NCBI GenBank assembly: GCA_963815475.1
Contig: CAWFHD010000001.1
Span: forward strand, 806,001-870,000
Length of the DNA: 64,000 bases
Origin: Sulfopaludibacter sp963815475
GTDB lineage: Bacteria; Acidobacteriota; Terriglobia; Bryobacterales; Bryobacteraceae
Direction: 5' to 3'
Shown: piece by piece, positions 1 through 9,379 of the stretch
Layout: every line of letters starts with the position of its first letter
Numbering within the stretch: the first letter of the stretch is position 1
Notes under the pieces: generated by a model
Database searches by the model: none
Told to the model about the DNA's origin: nothing
Seen by the model: only the letters and a program-made list of their open reading frames with translations
Translations under genes and position numbers: made by a program

Positions 1-1329
1 CGGGCGGTCCTCTTTGCCGCGCGTGACGCCGTCCACACGGCCGGCGTCCGACCCGATGGTGATTTCTAGCGTGGCGTCGCTGGAGTACACGATCCCCGAC
101 GCCGGCACAGGCTTACCGCCATATTGAATCGAGGCGATGTAGCAGCCTTCCGGCAGATAGGACACCTTGACGGAAAAACTCACGAAGCGAGGCTGGTAGG
201 GCACAGGGTACTTGAAGCTCAGATCGGCGCCAAAATTGGGGTGGAACACTCCGGAATCAGCATTGGTGGAATCCAGCTCGATGTGCCGTATCTCCAAAGA
301 GACCGTTCGCAGATCGACCGGTGGGCTATCGGTTTTCAGCTTCAGCCTGCCGCGCATTTCGCTGCCCGCGGGAGCGAGGATGACATTCTCCAGATCCTGA
401 TCGCGAACCTCCAGCGGTTGCGTGGTCATCTGCATCGGCGATGAGTTCCACCAGGCATAGGCGATGTAGGATCCCGGCGGGATGCGCGAGAAGTTCATAG
501 CGTGACCCGGGTTTGCGGGAGTAAGCCCCGCAAAGACCTTGGACGGATCGGCGGCATCGATCAACGCGGCGTATGTCGGCGGCCTGCCGGCGGCAGGTTG
601 GAAGCGCACGTGGAACAGGCGGACCGGCGCCATCCGGATGTCGATGCCTCGAACCTCGGCGCCGTCCCTCACATCCACTGGCGATGCCGAGAGTAAGTTC
701 GTTACGTTGGGATAATAGGTGGACGCATATCCGGTGTCTTTTTCGGCCGCGGAAGGCAGACGGTCGAAGGTCGCGACGATTCGCGGAACGGTGCACTTCA
801 CCAGATACTGGCCAGCTCCGATTTTCGCCACTCGATACTCGCCGTTGTCGAGCGTGGAGCCGGAAGCTACTGGAGACCAGTGCTGCGCGCCATCCGCCCA
901 ACTCGACTTCAGGAGCACGATCTGCGCCCCCTCCACGGGGTCGCCCTCCGCATCCACCACGCGGCCCGCGATCACTGCCTGGGGAACCAGCTTCAGAACG
1001 ATATCCTGAATCTGCTGATTCTTGGTTACCGCGATGGAACTCAGGCCGGGATAGTGCCTATTACCGCCATACCTGCCAGTGTTGAACCCGCGCTTATCGG
1101 CGGACAGCGGAAAGGAGCCTTGATTCACGCCGGCAAAGAAGAAGCGCCCCTCGGCGTTCGTCTCCTGAATCCAATCGCCCAGTCGAACTACGGCGCCCGA
1201 TATGGGAGCGCCCGTTGCCTGATTCACTACCGTACCGGCAATGGAAGCGGCGGTGTCTTGAAAGCCGGGCGCCGGGACCGCAAAGGCCAGCAGGCAAGCG
1301 ATCAGAGAGATTCGCGGGCCGAAAATCAT
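1..1329 (-). CDS. Secreted carboxypeptidase-regulatory-like domain protein, C-terminus beyond window
   Basis: The frame is open from an ATG at 1329 to the left edge, giving 443 codons with no stop, so the protein is cut. It opens with a short hydrophobic signal peptide (MIFGPRISLIACLLAFAVPA, then a likely cleavage before GFQD). Residues about 28-115 form a CarboxypepD_reg-like beta domain (SIAGTVVNQATGAPISGAVV, then a second repeat IAGRVVDAEGDPVEGAQIVL near 115). The rest is beta-rich with no catalytic motif I recognise. Such proteins are abundant in Solibacter-type acidobacteria, exported and often attached to outer-membrane functions. It lies 79 bases beyond the end of kgd on the same strand. 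Family assignment is from domain pattern; the cellular role is unknown. Confidence 0.8.
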   Translation of the reverse strand, partial: MIFGPRISLIACLLAFAVPAPGFQDTAASIAGTVVNQATGAPISGAVVRLGDWIQETNAEGRFFFAGVNQGSFPLSADKRGFNTGRYGGNRHYPGLSSIAVTKNQQIQDIVLKLVPQAVIAGRVVDAEGDPVEGAQIVLLKSSWADGAQHWSPVASGSTLDNGEYRVAKIGAGQYLVKCTVPRIVATFDRLPSAAEKDTGYASTYYPNVTNLLSASPVDVRDGAEVRGIDIRMAPVRLFHVRFQPAAGRPPTYAALIDAADPSKVFAGLTPANPGHAMNFSRIPPGSYIAYAWWNSSPMQMTTQPLEVRDQDLENVILAPAGSEMRGRLKLKTDSPPVDLRTVSLEIRHIELDSTNADSGVFHPNFGADLSFKYPVPYQPRFVSFSVKVSYLPEGCYIASIQYGGKPVPASGIVYSSDATLEITIGSDAGRVDGVTRGKEDRP

Positions 1330-1362
1330 TACATAGATTGTAAGCGCAGCCGAAACTTATTC

Positions 1363-1378
1363 GCGACCGTGAGGTCGC
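1363..1378 (-). terminator. Short hairpin between kgd and the downstream secreted-protein gene
   Basis: A perfect 6-bp stem (GCGACC/GGTCGC) closes a four-base loop in the 79-base gap downstream of the kgd stop. There is no run of T after it on either strand, so it may only be a weak or factor-assisted terminator, or an RNA-stabilising hairpin. Confidence 0.3.
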
Positions 1379-1408
1379 CGGTACTTGTAATGTGGGGCAC
1401 GAACGCTG

Positions 1409-4400
1409 TTACTTCTTGCGCCGCGCGACCAGCCGCACACGCCTGGTCTGCGAGATGGCTCCCGGCGTTAGTGCGTCGTTCAGGATCTCGGCCACTTCCT
1501 GCTGGTGGCGCTTGTGCGACCCTGCTGCCGGGCTGGCGCTTTCGGGGCGGCCCACATAGCGGACTTCGCGGCGAGTGGCATCGAGCAGCGCCTGGATGTT
1601 CTCCCGCAGGAAGCGCCACGGTCCCATGTTGCGTGGCTCTTCCTGGGCCCACACCACCTCGGCGGTCACCGGATAGCGTGCCAGGAGATCGCGGGCCTGA
1701 TCGGCGGCGAAGGGATAGAGCTGTTCCACGCGCACCAGCGCCACGTGATCGGCCTTGCGCTCTTCGCGCGCCGCCAGCAGATCGTAGTAGACCTTGCCGG
1801 AGCAGAAGACCACGCGGGAAACGGCGGCCGGGTCGGCGACCCCCGAGTCGCCCATCAGTTCGAGGAATCCGCCGGCGGTGAGATCGTGCATGGTGGACAC
1901 GGCGCGGGGATGGCGCAGCAGGCTCTTCGGCGTGAAGATCACCAGAGGCTTGCGCGTGCCGCGCCGGTCTGGGCCGCCGTACATCTGGCGCCGCAGCAGG
2001 TGGAAATACTGCGCCGGCGTGGTGACGTTGGCCACCAGCATATTATTCTCGGCGCACAGGGTGAGAAAGCGCTCAATGCGCGCGCTGGAGTGCTCGGGTC
2101 CCTGTCCTTCGTAACCGTGAGGCAGCAGCATCACCAGGCCGCTGGGCTGTCCCCACTTGGTTTCGGCGCTGGAAATAAACTGGTCGATCATGATTTGGGC
2201 GCCGTTGGCGAAATCGCCGAACTGCGCCTCCCAGATCACCAGCGTCAACGGATCGGCCACGCTATAACCGAACTCGAAGCCGAGTACGGCGTATTCGCTC
2301 AGCGAGCTGTCGTATACATCGAAGCGCGCCTGGTCGGGTGAAATGTGCTGCATGGGCACGTAGCGCTGGCCGATTTCGGAATCGTAGAACGCAAGGTGTC
2401 GTTGGCTGAAAGTGCCGCGGCCGGAATCCTGGCCGCTCAGCCGCACTGCCGTCCCTTCCAGAACCAGCGTGCCGAAGGCCAATGCCTCACCGAAAGCCCA
2501 GTCGATGGCGCCATCTTTTTCGATGAGGTCGCGCCGCTTCTCCACGAAGCCGCGCAGCTTGGGATGCAGATGGAAATTCTCGGGGAAGTGAGTGATGCCG
2601 CGAATCACGCGCTCCAGCACTTGCCGGTTCACCGACGTGCGCGGGCAGAAGCTCCCGATATCGTCGCTGGTGACCGCGCTCAATTCCTGTAGTTCGTAAT
2701 GCTCGGCGCGCTGCTTGACGGCATCGTGCGCTTCACCAAGCCGCAGCGACACGGCTTTGCGCATGGCCTGCGCGTCTTCGGCGGCGATCACTCCCTCACG
2801 TGCCAGCCGCTCGGTGTAGAGCACGCCCACCGGAGAATGCTCTTTGATCTTGCGATACATGATGGGCTGGGTATAGCTGGGATCGTCGCCCTCATTGTGA
2901 CCGTGGCGGCGATAGCAGATCATGTCGATCACCACGTCCTTCTTGAACCGCTGCCGGTAATCGAACGCGATCTGCACCACACGGATGGCCGCGTCGGGAT
3001 CGTCTCCGTTCACATGGAAGATGGGCGCCTGGACGCCGCGCGCCACATCGGTGGAATATGGCGTGGATCGCGATTCGTCGGGGTTGGTGGTGAAGCCGAT
3101 CTGGTTATTAATAATGACGTGGATGGTGCCGCCGGTGGAGTAGCCATCGAGCTGCGAGAGGTTGAGCGTTTCAGCCACGATGCCCTGGCCCGCGAAGGCG
3201 GCGTCGCCATGCACCAGCACCGGAATCACGCGCTCGCGATCGGTATCGCCGAGGCGGTCCTGCTTGGGGCGGACGATGCCTTCCACCACCGGGTCGACCG
3301 CTTCCAGGTGGCTGGGATTGGGCGAGAGCGACACCACGATCTCGCGTCCGTTTTCCATTTTGCGGACGCCCGTGGCGCCCAGGTGATACTTGACGTCGCC
3401 CGAACCCTGCGTGCTCGAAGGATCGATCTCGCCTTCGAACTCGGAGAAAATCTGCTTGACGTCTTTGCCGATTACATTGGCCAGAATGTTGAGGCGGCCG
3501 CGATGCGCCATCCCCATCACCACCTCATGGACGTTGCCGGCGGCAGCGCGCTCCAGAATCTCCTCCAGAATGGCGAGGGCCGTTTCGCCGCCTTCGAGCG
3601 CGAAACGCTTCTGCCCCACGAAGCGTGAGTGCAGGAAGTGCTCGAACTCCTCGCCTGCCACCAGGTGGCGCAGAATGCGCAGGCGCGTCTCTTTTTCGAG
3701 CGGCCAGCTATTTGCTTCCGGCTCCATACGCTGCTGCAGCCAGCGCTTCTGTTCCGGAACCTGAATGTTCATGTACTCGCAGCCGATCTTGCCGCAGTAT
3801 GTCTGGCGCAGAGTCTCCAGAATCTCGCGCAGTGTGGCGACGGGCTTGTGGCCGCCCTCACCAATGGCTTCGCCCAGGCTGCCGGTGAGGAATTCGCGAT
3901 CCAGATCCCAGATGGTGAGCCCGTAGGTTTCCGGATCGAGCTCGGGATGATAACTCGGCTCGGTGCCCAGCGGGTCGAGATCGGCAATCAGGTGGCCGCG
4001 CACGCGATAAGCGTTGATCAACTGCATGATCCCCGCTTCCTTGGCGATTTCGGCGGTGCGCTGCTGAGTCATGCCCGGCAGGAGCGGATTGCGGTCGGTC
4101 TCCCACTTCACGGGCTGGTGCGGCATTTTGAGGTGGTTGAATACCTCTTCGTAGAAGCCGTCTTTACCGTCGAGCAACGACTGCACGCGCCCCAGGAACG
4201 CGCCCGATTCCGCGCCCTGAATGATGCGGTGATCGTAAGTGCAGGAGAGGGTCATCACTTTACTGATGCCCAGGATGGCGCGGGTCTCTTCGGCGGTGCC
4301 CTGATATTCCGCCGGGTAGTCGATGGCGCCCGCGGCGATGATGGCGCCCTGCCCCAGCATGAGGCGCGGGTTGGAAGACATGGTCCCGACGGTGCCGGGA

Positions 4401-5107
4401 TTCGTGAGCGAAATGGTGGTGCCCTGGAAATCGGCGGGCGTCAATTTGGCGGTGCGGGCGCGCGCCACCAGGTCGTCAAAGGCCGATACGTATTCCTGAA
4501 AATTGAGGGCGCCGGCGTTCTTGATGTTCGGCACCATGAGGCTACGCGCCCCATCTTTGCCGGCGACGTCGACTGCGATGCCGAGGTTGACCTGCGGCCT
4601 CACCATGCGGAACGGCTGGCCGTCCTTTTCGGCGTAAGCATGGTTGATGCCGGGCAGTTCTTCGAGCGCCTTCACCAGCGCCCAGCCGATGATGTGGGTG
4701 TAAGAAACCTTGCTCTTTCCCACCAGGGTGCGATGCTGATTGATAATGCGGCGATTTTCGTCCATCACCTTGACGGCGATGGTGCGCTGCGAAGTGGCCA
4801 GCGGGACTACAATGCTGGCCGCCATGTTCTCGGCGATTCGTCCAGCGGCGCCGCGCAGCGGTTGAAGCTGTTCGCCGGGGCCCGGTTCGGGAGCCGGAGT
4901 GGCAGCGGGCCGCGACACTTGGGCTGCACTCTGTACCACCGGCGAGCCGGCGGATTTGCCGTTGCTCTGTTCGAAGACGTGTTTCCAGCTTTCGTCCACG
5001 GTCGAACGGTCGTGCAAATACTGTTGATACAGCTCGTCTTCGAGCCAGCTATTGATACCTAATTCCTCTGAGGATTTGGATGACATTTTGGCAGGAGGTG
5101 CTTTCAT
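1409..5107 (-). CDS. kgd: Multifunctional 2-oxoglutarate dehydrogenase/decarboxylase, Kgd type (E1 fused to E2-like acyltransferase domain)
   Basis: Oxidative or non-oxidative decarboxylation of 2-oxoglutarate in the TCA cycle, with thiamine diphosphate, in the cytosol. The 1232-residue product matches the length of mycobacterial Kgd. A short N-terminal E1 segment (about 15-50) is followed by a Pro/Ala linker, a 2-oxoacid dehydrogenase acyltransferase core (about 85-330) with DHRIIQG at 292-298 in place of the usual DHRxxDG, and a long thiamine-dependent E1 part from about 350 with GMAHRGRLN at 532-540. There is no lipoyl domain, so as in actinobacteria it presumably borrows the lipoylated E2 of pyruvate dehydrogenase (inference from the family). 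Start is the first ATG; a second ATG seven codons on is an alternative. The gene is intact over 3.7 kb and divergent from the next gene. Confidence 0.95.
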   Translation of the reverse strand: MKAPPAKMSSKSSEELGINSWLEDELYQQYLHDRSTVDESWKHVFEQSNGKSAGSPVVQSAAQVSRPAATPAPEPGPGEQLQPLRGAAGRIAENMAASIVVPLATSQRTIAVKVMDENRRIINQHRTLVGKSKVSYTHIIGWALVKALEELPGINHAYAEKDGQPFRMVRPQVNLGIAVDVAGKDGARSLMVPNIKNAGALNFQEYVSAFDDLVARARTAKLTPADFQGTTISLTNPGTVGTMSSNPRLMLGQGAIIAAGAIDYPAEYQGTAEETRAILGISKVMTLSCTYDHRIIQGAESGAFLGRVQSLLDGKDGFYEEVFNHLKMPHQPVKWETDRNPLLPGMTQQRTAEIAKEAGIMQLINAYRVRGHLIADLDPLGTEPSYHPELDPETYGLTIWDLDREFLTGSLGEAIGEGGHKPVATLREILETLRQTYCGKIGCEYMNIQVPEQKRWLQQRMEPEANSWPLEKETRLRILRHLVAGEEFEHFLHSRFVGQKRFALEGGETALAILEEILERAAAGNVHEVVMGMAHRGRLNILANVIGKDVKQIFSEFEGEIDPSSTQGSGDVKYHLGATGVRKMENGREIVVSLSPNPSHLEAVDPVVEGIVRPKQDRLGDTDRERVIPVLVHGDAAFAGQGIVAETLNLSQLDGYSTGGTIHVIINNQIGFTTNPDESRSTPYSTDVARGVQAPIFHVNGDDPDAAIRVVQIAFDYRQRFKKDVVIDMICYRRHGHNEGDDPSYTQPIMYRKIKEHSPVGVLYTERLAREGVIAAEDAQAMRKAVSLRLGEAHDAVKQRAEHYELQELSAVTSDDIGSFCPRTSVNRQVLERVIRGITHFPENFHLHPKLRGFVEKRRDLIEKDGAIDWAFGEALAFGTLVLEGTAVRLSGQDSGRGTFSQRHLAFYDSEIGQRYVPMQHISPDQARFDVYDSSLSEYAVLGFEFGYSVADPLTLVIWEAQFGDFANGAQIMIDQFISSAETKWGQPSGLVMLLPHGYEGQGPEHSSARIERFLTLCAENNMLVANVTTPAQYFHLLRRQMYGGPDRRGTRKPLVIFTPKSLLRHPRAVSTMHDLTAGGFLELMGDSGVADPAAVSRVVFCSGKVYYDLLAAREERKADHVALVRVEQLYPFAADQARDLLARYPVTAEVVWAQEEPRNMGPWRFLRENIQALLDATRREVRYVGRPESASPAAGSHKRHQQEVAEILNDALTPGAISQTRRVRLVARRKK

Positions 5108-5197
5108 TTCTATGATAACGTGACCGGGTCCGCTGGTGCTTGCGGGGTTATCGAACGTTATCTTGCGGCAACCGCGGCGACAGTCTAACTTAGGGCG

Positions 5198-5761
5198 ATG
5201 AAGAGTCCGGCGAGCACGGCCCTGCTTTCGATGCTGGCGATTGGCGTTTCAACTTGGGGACAATCGATCGTCCTGCCGGGTGCTCCGCCAGAGACTCCGG
5301 CGACTCCGGCGGTAGTGGAGCCTGCGGCTCCACTGCGTTTGGAATGGCCGGCATGGCTGGAAGTCTCCGGCGGGCAACTGGTGTCGCAGCGGACCAATCC
5401 ACCCGGTCCTGTGGGCGTGGGGCCAGATGCGACGTGCCCGAGCGACGTGGTCGGCAAACGGTCGCAGGGCTGTTTGAAGAAGGTCTATACATCCGCCCGG
5501 CCGATGAAGGAAGTCTACGAAGAACTCGGCCATCTGCTGGAGCAAAACGGATTCTCCACGGAAAGCGCGAGCAAGAAGCCGTACGCCAATTTGCAATTGG
5601 GAAAAGCCGTAAGCGATGTGTTCGGATCTTTGAACATGCGACAGTACCCGAACCGCCGGAACGAAGACGTGTACCGGCAACTCGACATCTTCCTCCGGCA
5701 GCCCCCGGGGAGCAGCACTAAGGTGGAGATTACATTTGTGGTCAGGGCCAGTGCGGAATAA
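5198..5761 (+). CDS. Small secreted protein of unknown function
   Basis: A 187-residue protein with an N-terminal hydrophobic export signal (MKSPASTALLSMLAIGVSTW) and a Pro/Ala-rich linker up to about residue 45. The C-terminal two thirds are mixed alpha/beta, with a Cys pair near CPSDVVGKRSQGCLKK and a segment that begins TSARPMKEVYEEL. I recognise no family. It is divergent from kgd across a 90-base gap and convergent with gpmA, from which it is separated by a three-hairpin element. A secreted or periplasmic location is inferred from the signal peptide only. Confidence 0.7.
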   Translation: MKSPASTALLSMLAIGVSTWGQSIVLPGAPPETPATPAVVEPAAPLRLEWPAWLEVSGGQLVSQRTNPPGPVGVGPDATCPSDVVGKRSQGCLKKVYTSARPMKEVYEELGHLLEQNGFSTESASKKPYANLQLGKAVSDVFGSLNMRQYPNRRNEDVYRQLDIFLRQPPGSSTKVEITFVVRASAE

Positions 5762-5763
5762 AG

Positions 5764-5840
5764 AGCGCCTCGAAGAGTCGAGGCGCTGCAGACTGGGAGT
5801 CTGCGCCACAAAAAGGCCGGCGGCTTTCGACCACCGGCCT
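5764..5840. terminator. Three consecutive hairpins between convergent genes (bidirectional terminator/REP-like element)
   Basis: Directly after the plus-strand stop and just before the end of gpmA lie three stems: 9 bp at 5764-5772/5779-5787, 6 bp at 5788-5793/5799-5804, and 7 bp at 5814-5820/5834-5840. A stretch of five A precedes the third stem. The GCAGACTGnGAGTCnGC core of the second stem recurs at 31780-31796, so this is probably a dispersed element that doubles as a terminator. Confidence 0.6.
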
Positions 5841-5846
5841 CTACTG

Positions 5847-6593
5847 CTACTTCTTTTTGCCTTGGGCGGCTACCGCGTCCATGGCGGCTTTCACTTTTTC
5901 CGGATCGCCCAGGTAGTAGTGCTTCAGTGGCTTCAGGTCGTCATCGAGTTCGTAGACCAGCGGCATTCCAGTGGGAATGTTGAGTTCTACGATGTCCTGC
6001 TCGGACACGTTGTCTAGGTACTTCACCAGGGCACGAAGACTATTGCCGTGGGCCGCGATCAGCACCTTTTGTCCATTGCGGACATCCGGCGCGATGGTCT
6101 CCTGCCACAGCGGCAGGAAGCGCGCCACCGTGTCCTTCAGGCATTCGGTGAGCGGAAGCTCCGCTTTGGTTAGACCCTTGTAGCGTGGGTCGTGGCCAGG
6201 GTAGCGCTCGTCGTCGGGCGTTAGCGCGGGTGGCGGAATGTCGTAGCTGCGGCGCCAGATTTTCACCTGGTCCTCGCCGAACTTCGCCGCTGTCTCGGCC
6301 TTATTGAGCCCCTGAAGCGCGCCGTAGTGGCGCTCATTCAAGCGCCATGTACGATGCACCGGGATCCACATCAGATCCATTTCGTCCAGGACCGTCCAGA
6401 GCGTGCGGATGGCGCGTTTCAACACCGAGGTGTAGGCGACGTCGAAGGTGTAGCCTTCCGCCTTGAGCACCTGTCCGCCTTCTTTGGCCTCCTGCCGGCC
6501 TTTATCCGACAGGTCGACGTCCGTCCATCCCGTGAAGCGGTTTTCCTTGTTCCACGTGCTTTCGCCGTGGCGCACCAGAACCAGCTTCTTCAT
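5847..6593 (-). CDS. gpmA: 2,3-bisphosphoglycerate-dependent phosphoglycerate mutase
   Basis: Interconverts 3- and 2-phosphoglycerate in glycolysis and gluconeogenesis. The 248-residue product has the RHGEST motif with the phospho-histidine at residue 9, the acid-base region LNERHYG (about 85-91) and the second active-site histidine in AAHGNSL (His182), and matches the usual family length. The frame is open 73 codons upstream, but that part is the frameshifted 3' end of eno; homology of the N-terminus (MKKLVLVRHG) places the start at 6593. eno ends about 4 bases before this start, so the two consecutive glycolytic enzymes are co-transcribed. Confidence 0.95.
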   Translation of the reverse strand: MKKLVLVRHGESTWNKENRFTGWTDVDLSDKGRQEAKEGGQVLKAEGYTFDVAYTSVLKRAIRTLWTVLDEMDLMWIPVHRTWRLNERHYGALQGLNKAETAAKFGEDQVKIWRRSYDIPPPALTPDDERYPGHDPRYKGLTKAELPLTECLKDTVARFLPLWQETIAPDVRNGQKVLIAAHGNSLRALVKYLDNVSEQDIVELNIPTGMPLVYELDDDLKPLKHYYLGDPEKVKAAMDAVAAQGKKK

Positions 6594-7878
6594 TGACGGA
6601 AGGCCTTTCGACCCAGGAACTGCGCGGCAGCCCCGAGGCGTTCTTCGATGCGCAGCAAGCTGATTGTATTTGCAGATGCGGTCGGTGCGGCTGGCGGAGC
6701 CGGTCTTGATCTGGCCGGCGCCGGTTGCCACCACGAGATCGGCGATGAACGGATCTTCGGTTTCGCCGGAGCGATGCGAGACCACCGCGGTATAGCCGGC
6801 GGCCGTCGCCATGCTGCATGGCTTCCAGAGTCTCGGTGAGGGTGCCGATCTGATTCACTTTGATGAGGATGGAATTGGCGATGCCCTGATCGATGCCGCG
6901 CTTGCAGTCTCTGGCGTTGGTGACGAACAGGTCGTCGCCCACAAGCTGAATCTTCTTGCCGACGGCATCGGTGAGCAGTCTTCCAGCCCGACCAGTCATC
7001 TTCGCACATGCCGTCTTCAATCGACAGGATGGCGGGATACTGGCGCACCCAGTTGGCCCAGAACTCCACCATCTGCTCGGAGGTGCGCTCGCTCTTATCG
7101 GACTTCTTGAAGACGTACTTGCCGCCCTTGAAAAATTCGCTGGACGCCGGATCGAGGCAGATGCCGATTTGTTCGCCGGGCTTGTAGCCGGCCTGCGAGA
7201 TGGCTTCCAGAACCGACTCGATGGCTTCTTCGTTGGACTTCAGCATTGGGCGCAAAGCCGCCCTCGTCGCCGACGGCCGTGGAGTAGCCTTTCTTGCTCA
7301 GCACTTTTTTCAGCGTGTGAAACACTTCCACGCCCATGCGCAGCGCTTCGGAGAATTTCGGCGCGCCGAAAGGAGCGATCATGAACTCCTGCACGTCCAC
7401 CGAATTGTCGGCATGTGCGCCGCCGTTGATGATGTTCATCATGGGCACGGGCAGAATGCTGGCGCCCGACGCCGCCCAGGTAGCGGTAGAGCGGAGTGCG
7501 CTGCGCGGCCGCGCCGGCGCGCGCCGCGGCCATGGAAACGGCCAGAATGGCATTGGCGCCCAGGCGGCCCTTATTGGGCGTGCCATCCAGGTCGATCATG
7601 AGGCGGTCGATCTCGGCCTGCTGCGTGGCGTCTTTGCCGTGGAGCGCGGTGGCAATCTCGCCGTTAATGTGGGCCGCGGCATTCAGCGTGCCCTTGCCGA
7701 GGTAACGCGACTTGTCGCCATCCCGCAATTCCACGGCTTCATGCTCGCCGGTGGATGCGCCAGAGGGCACGGCGGCCCGTCCCATGCTGCCGTCTGCGAG
7801 ATAAACATCCGCTTCCACGGTCGGATTCCCGCGGGAATCCAGAATCTCTCGTCCGACTACTTTTACAATAGTCGTCAA
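6590..7878 (-). CDS. eno: Enolase, reading frame broken by five single-base insertions
   Basis: Converts 2-phosphoglycerate to phosphoenolpyruvate. All enolase landmarks are present but in successive frames: the start MTTIVKVVGREILDSRGNPT, GASTGEHEAVELRD, PVPMMNIINGGAHADN, GDEGGFAPN, LDPASSEFF, SIEDGM, VSHRSGETED and KTGSASRTDRICKYNQL. Extra bases fall near 7466, 7244, 6979, 6813 and 6656. Removing five bases from 1289 leaves 1284, exactly 428 codons and a typical 427-residue enolase. The downstream gene gpmA is intact. An organism cannot easily lack this enzyme, so sequencing error is the best reading. The start ATG at 7878 is 54 bases from the end of glgC. Confidence 0.9.
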
Positions 7879-7932
7879 AGTAAGGCTCTCCTAGAAAAAT
7901 TGCGGGGCGAACGGAGCCCCTGGATCTAGCGC

Positions 7933-9157
7933 CTATTTCACGGCCACCACCACGATGCCACCTTCGGTGACGTGGTAGCCTTTGGCGCGGTCCGCCTCCA
8001 GGTCGAAACCGATCACGCTGGAGTCGGGCACCTTTACGCCGGTATTGATAATGGCGCGCCGGATCCGGCTATAGCGGCCGATTTCCGCGCCTGGCATCAA
8101 AATCGAATACTCCACTTCACAATAACTGTTTACACGCACGCCCGGCGAAAGCACGCTGTGCAGAACGCGGCCGCCCGAGACAATGCAGCCGGCGCTCACA
8201 ATGGAATCGACCGCCACGCCCATGCGCCGGCCTTCCTGCGCAAAGACGAATTTGGCGGGTGGCTGCTGGGTCACGTTGGTGCGGATGGGCCAGCGCTGGT
8301 CGTAGAGATTGAATTCCGGCACCACGTTGACCAGGTCCATATTGGCTTCGTAATAGGCGTCGAGGGTGCCCAACGTCGCGCCAGTAGCGGACTCTGCTTG
8401 GCATTCAGGTCGCGGAAATCGTAGGCCACGACGCGCGACTCGTCAAGAGTTGCGCGGGATCACGTCGCTGCCGAAATCGTGGCTGCGAGTTGGGGTCCTG
8501 CGCGTCTTCGTGCAGCGCGCGCAGCAGCATGGTCGGTATTGAAGATGTAGACGCCCATCGAGGCGCTGACCATGGGGAGTCGAAACGGCGAGCGTTTGGG
8601 ATTGCCGTGCTGCGGCTTTTCCTCGAAGCCAACGATGCGATAGTCTCGTCGATTTCGGCGACTCCGAAGCGGCCTGCCTCCTCCGGGGTGACCTGGATAG
8701 TGGCGATCGTGACATCGGCGTTCTGCTGGCGATGCCAGTCCAGCATCTCGCGGTAATTCATCTTATAGATGTGGTCGCCGGCGACGAATCAGGGTGCTCG
8801 CGCGGGCGCTTCCGCTTCGATGCGTTGGAAGTTCTGAAAAACGGCGTCCGCAGTGCCTTGATACCAGTCCTCGCTGACGCGCTTCATGGGCGGGAGGACT
8901 TCGATGTATTCGCCCAGTTCAGGGGAGAGAATGTTCCAGCCGTCGCGCACATGGCGGATCAATTCGAGCGATTTATACTGTGTTAGGATGAAGATACGGC
9001 GTACGTCCGAATTGATGCAGTTGGAAAGGGTGAAGTCGATTATCCGATAAGCGCCGCCGAAGGGCACAGCCGGTTTAGCGGTATCCTTCGTCAGCGGATA
9101 TAGCCGTTCCCCAGCGCCCCCCGCCAGCAGGATGGCGAGCAGATTTTCCATAATCAA
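7933..9157 (-). CDS. glgC: Glucose-1-phosphate adenylyltransferase, frame broken by about eight indels
   Basis: Makes ADP-glucose, the committed step of bacterial glycogen synthesis. The N-terminus MENLLAILLAGGAGERLYPLT with PAVPFGGAYRIIDFTLSN and the substrate-site region EDWYQGTADAV are in one frame; then GDHIYKMNYREMLDWH, VGFEEKPQHGNPKRSPF, LLRALHEDAQDPNS, HDFGSDVIPR, RYWRDVGTLDAYYEANMDL and the C-terminal left-handed beta-helix (about the last 145 residues) follow in shifting frames. I count six +1 and two -1 events between 8372 and 8810, including an in-frame TGA at 8789-8791. Correcting them gives about 406 residues, normal for GlgC. No other glycogen gene is in the window. Confidence 0.88.
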
Positions 9158-9229
9158 TCCAAGCCTTTGAAAATAAAGTAGATTAGGAGATTTGGGTGGA
9201 TTTGCGTCAGACGCTCGTAAAAAATGGAC

Positions 9230-9257
9230 TTGACTTTATCTATCAACCACTTATGAT
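9230..9257 (+). promoter_or_regulatory. Sigma-70-type promoter for rpsU
   Basis: TTGACT at 9230-9235 and TATGAT at 9252-9257 are separated by 16 bases in an AT-rich stretch, a strong match to the housekeeping consensus. It predicts a leader of about 115 bases before rpsU. Confidence 0.65.
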
Positions 9258-9286
9258 ATCAGTACCTTCTGTGCGAAGTGCAGGAA

Positions 9287-9330
9287 ATTTGCGGATCGGG
9301 CCTCACTACAGGTGATGCAGTTCCGCAAAT
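9287..9330 (+). promoter_or_regulatory. Long-range hairpin in the rpsU leader
   Basis: A perfect 9-bp pairing, ATTTGCGGA (9287-9295) with TCCGCAAAT (9322-9330), closes a 26-base loop 33 bases ahead of the rpsU Shine-Dalgarno. It could be a ribosomal-protein leader or stability element. I cannot assign it to a named RNA family. Confidence 0.45.
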
Positions 9331-9379
9331 CCAAAACCCCGCACCGGAATTTATGGTCTAGTTGGGAGGTGTATTTCGT

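Noticed and set aside
3629..5062. A 477-residue plus-strand frame antisense to kgd.
   Set aside because: It is covered by an intact, well-conserved enzyme and has no family signal.
6590..7878. Programmed frameshifting to make enolase.
   Set aside because: Five separate shifts without slippery sites or structures, and similar shifts in many unrelated genes, fit sequencing error better.
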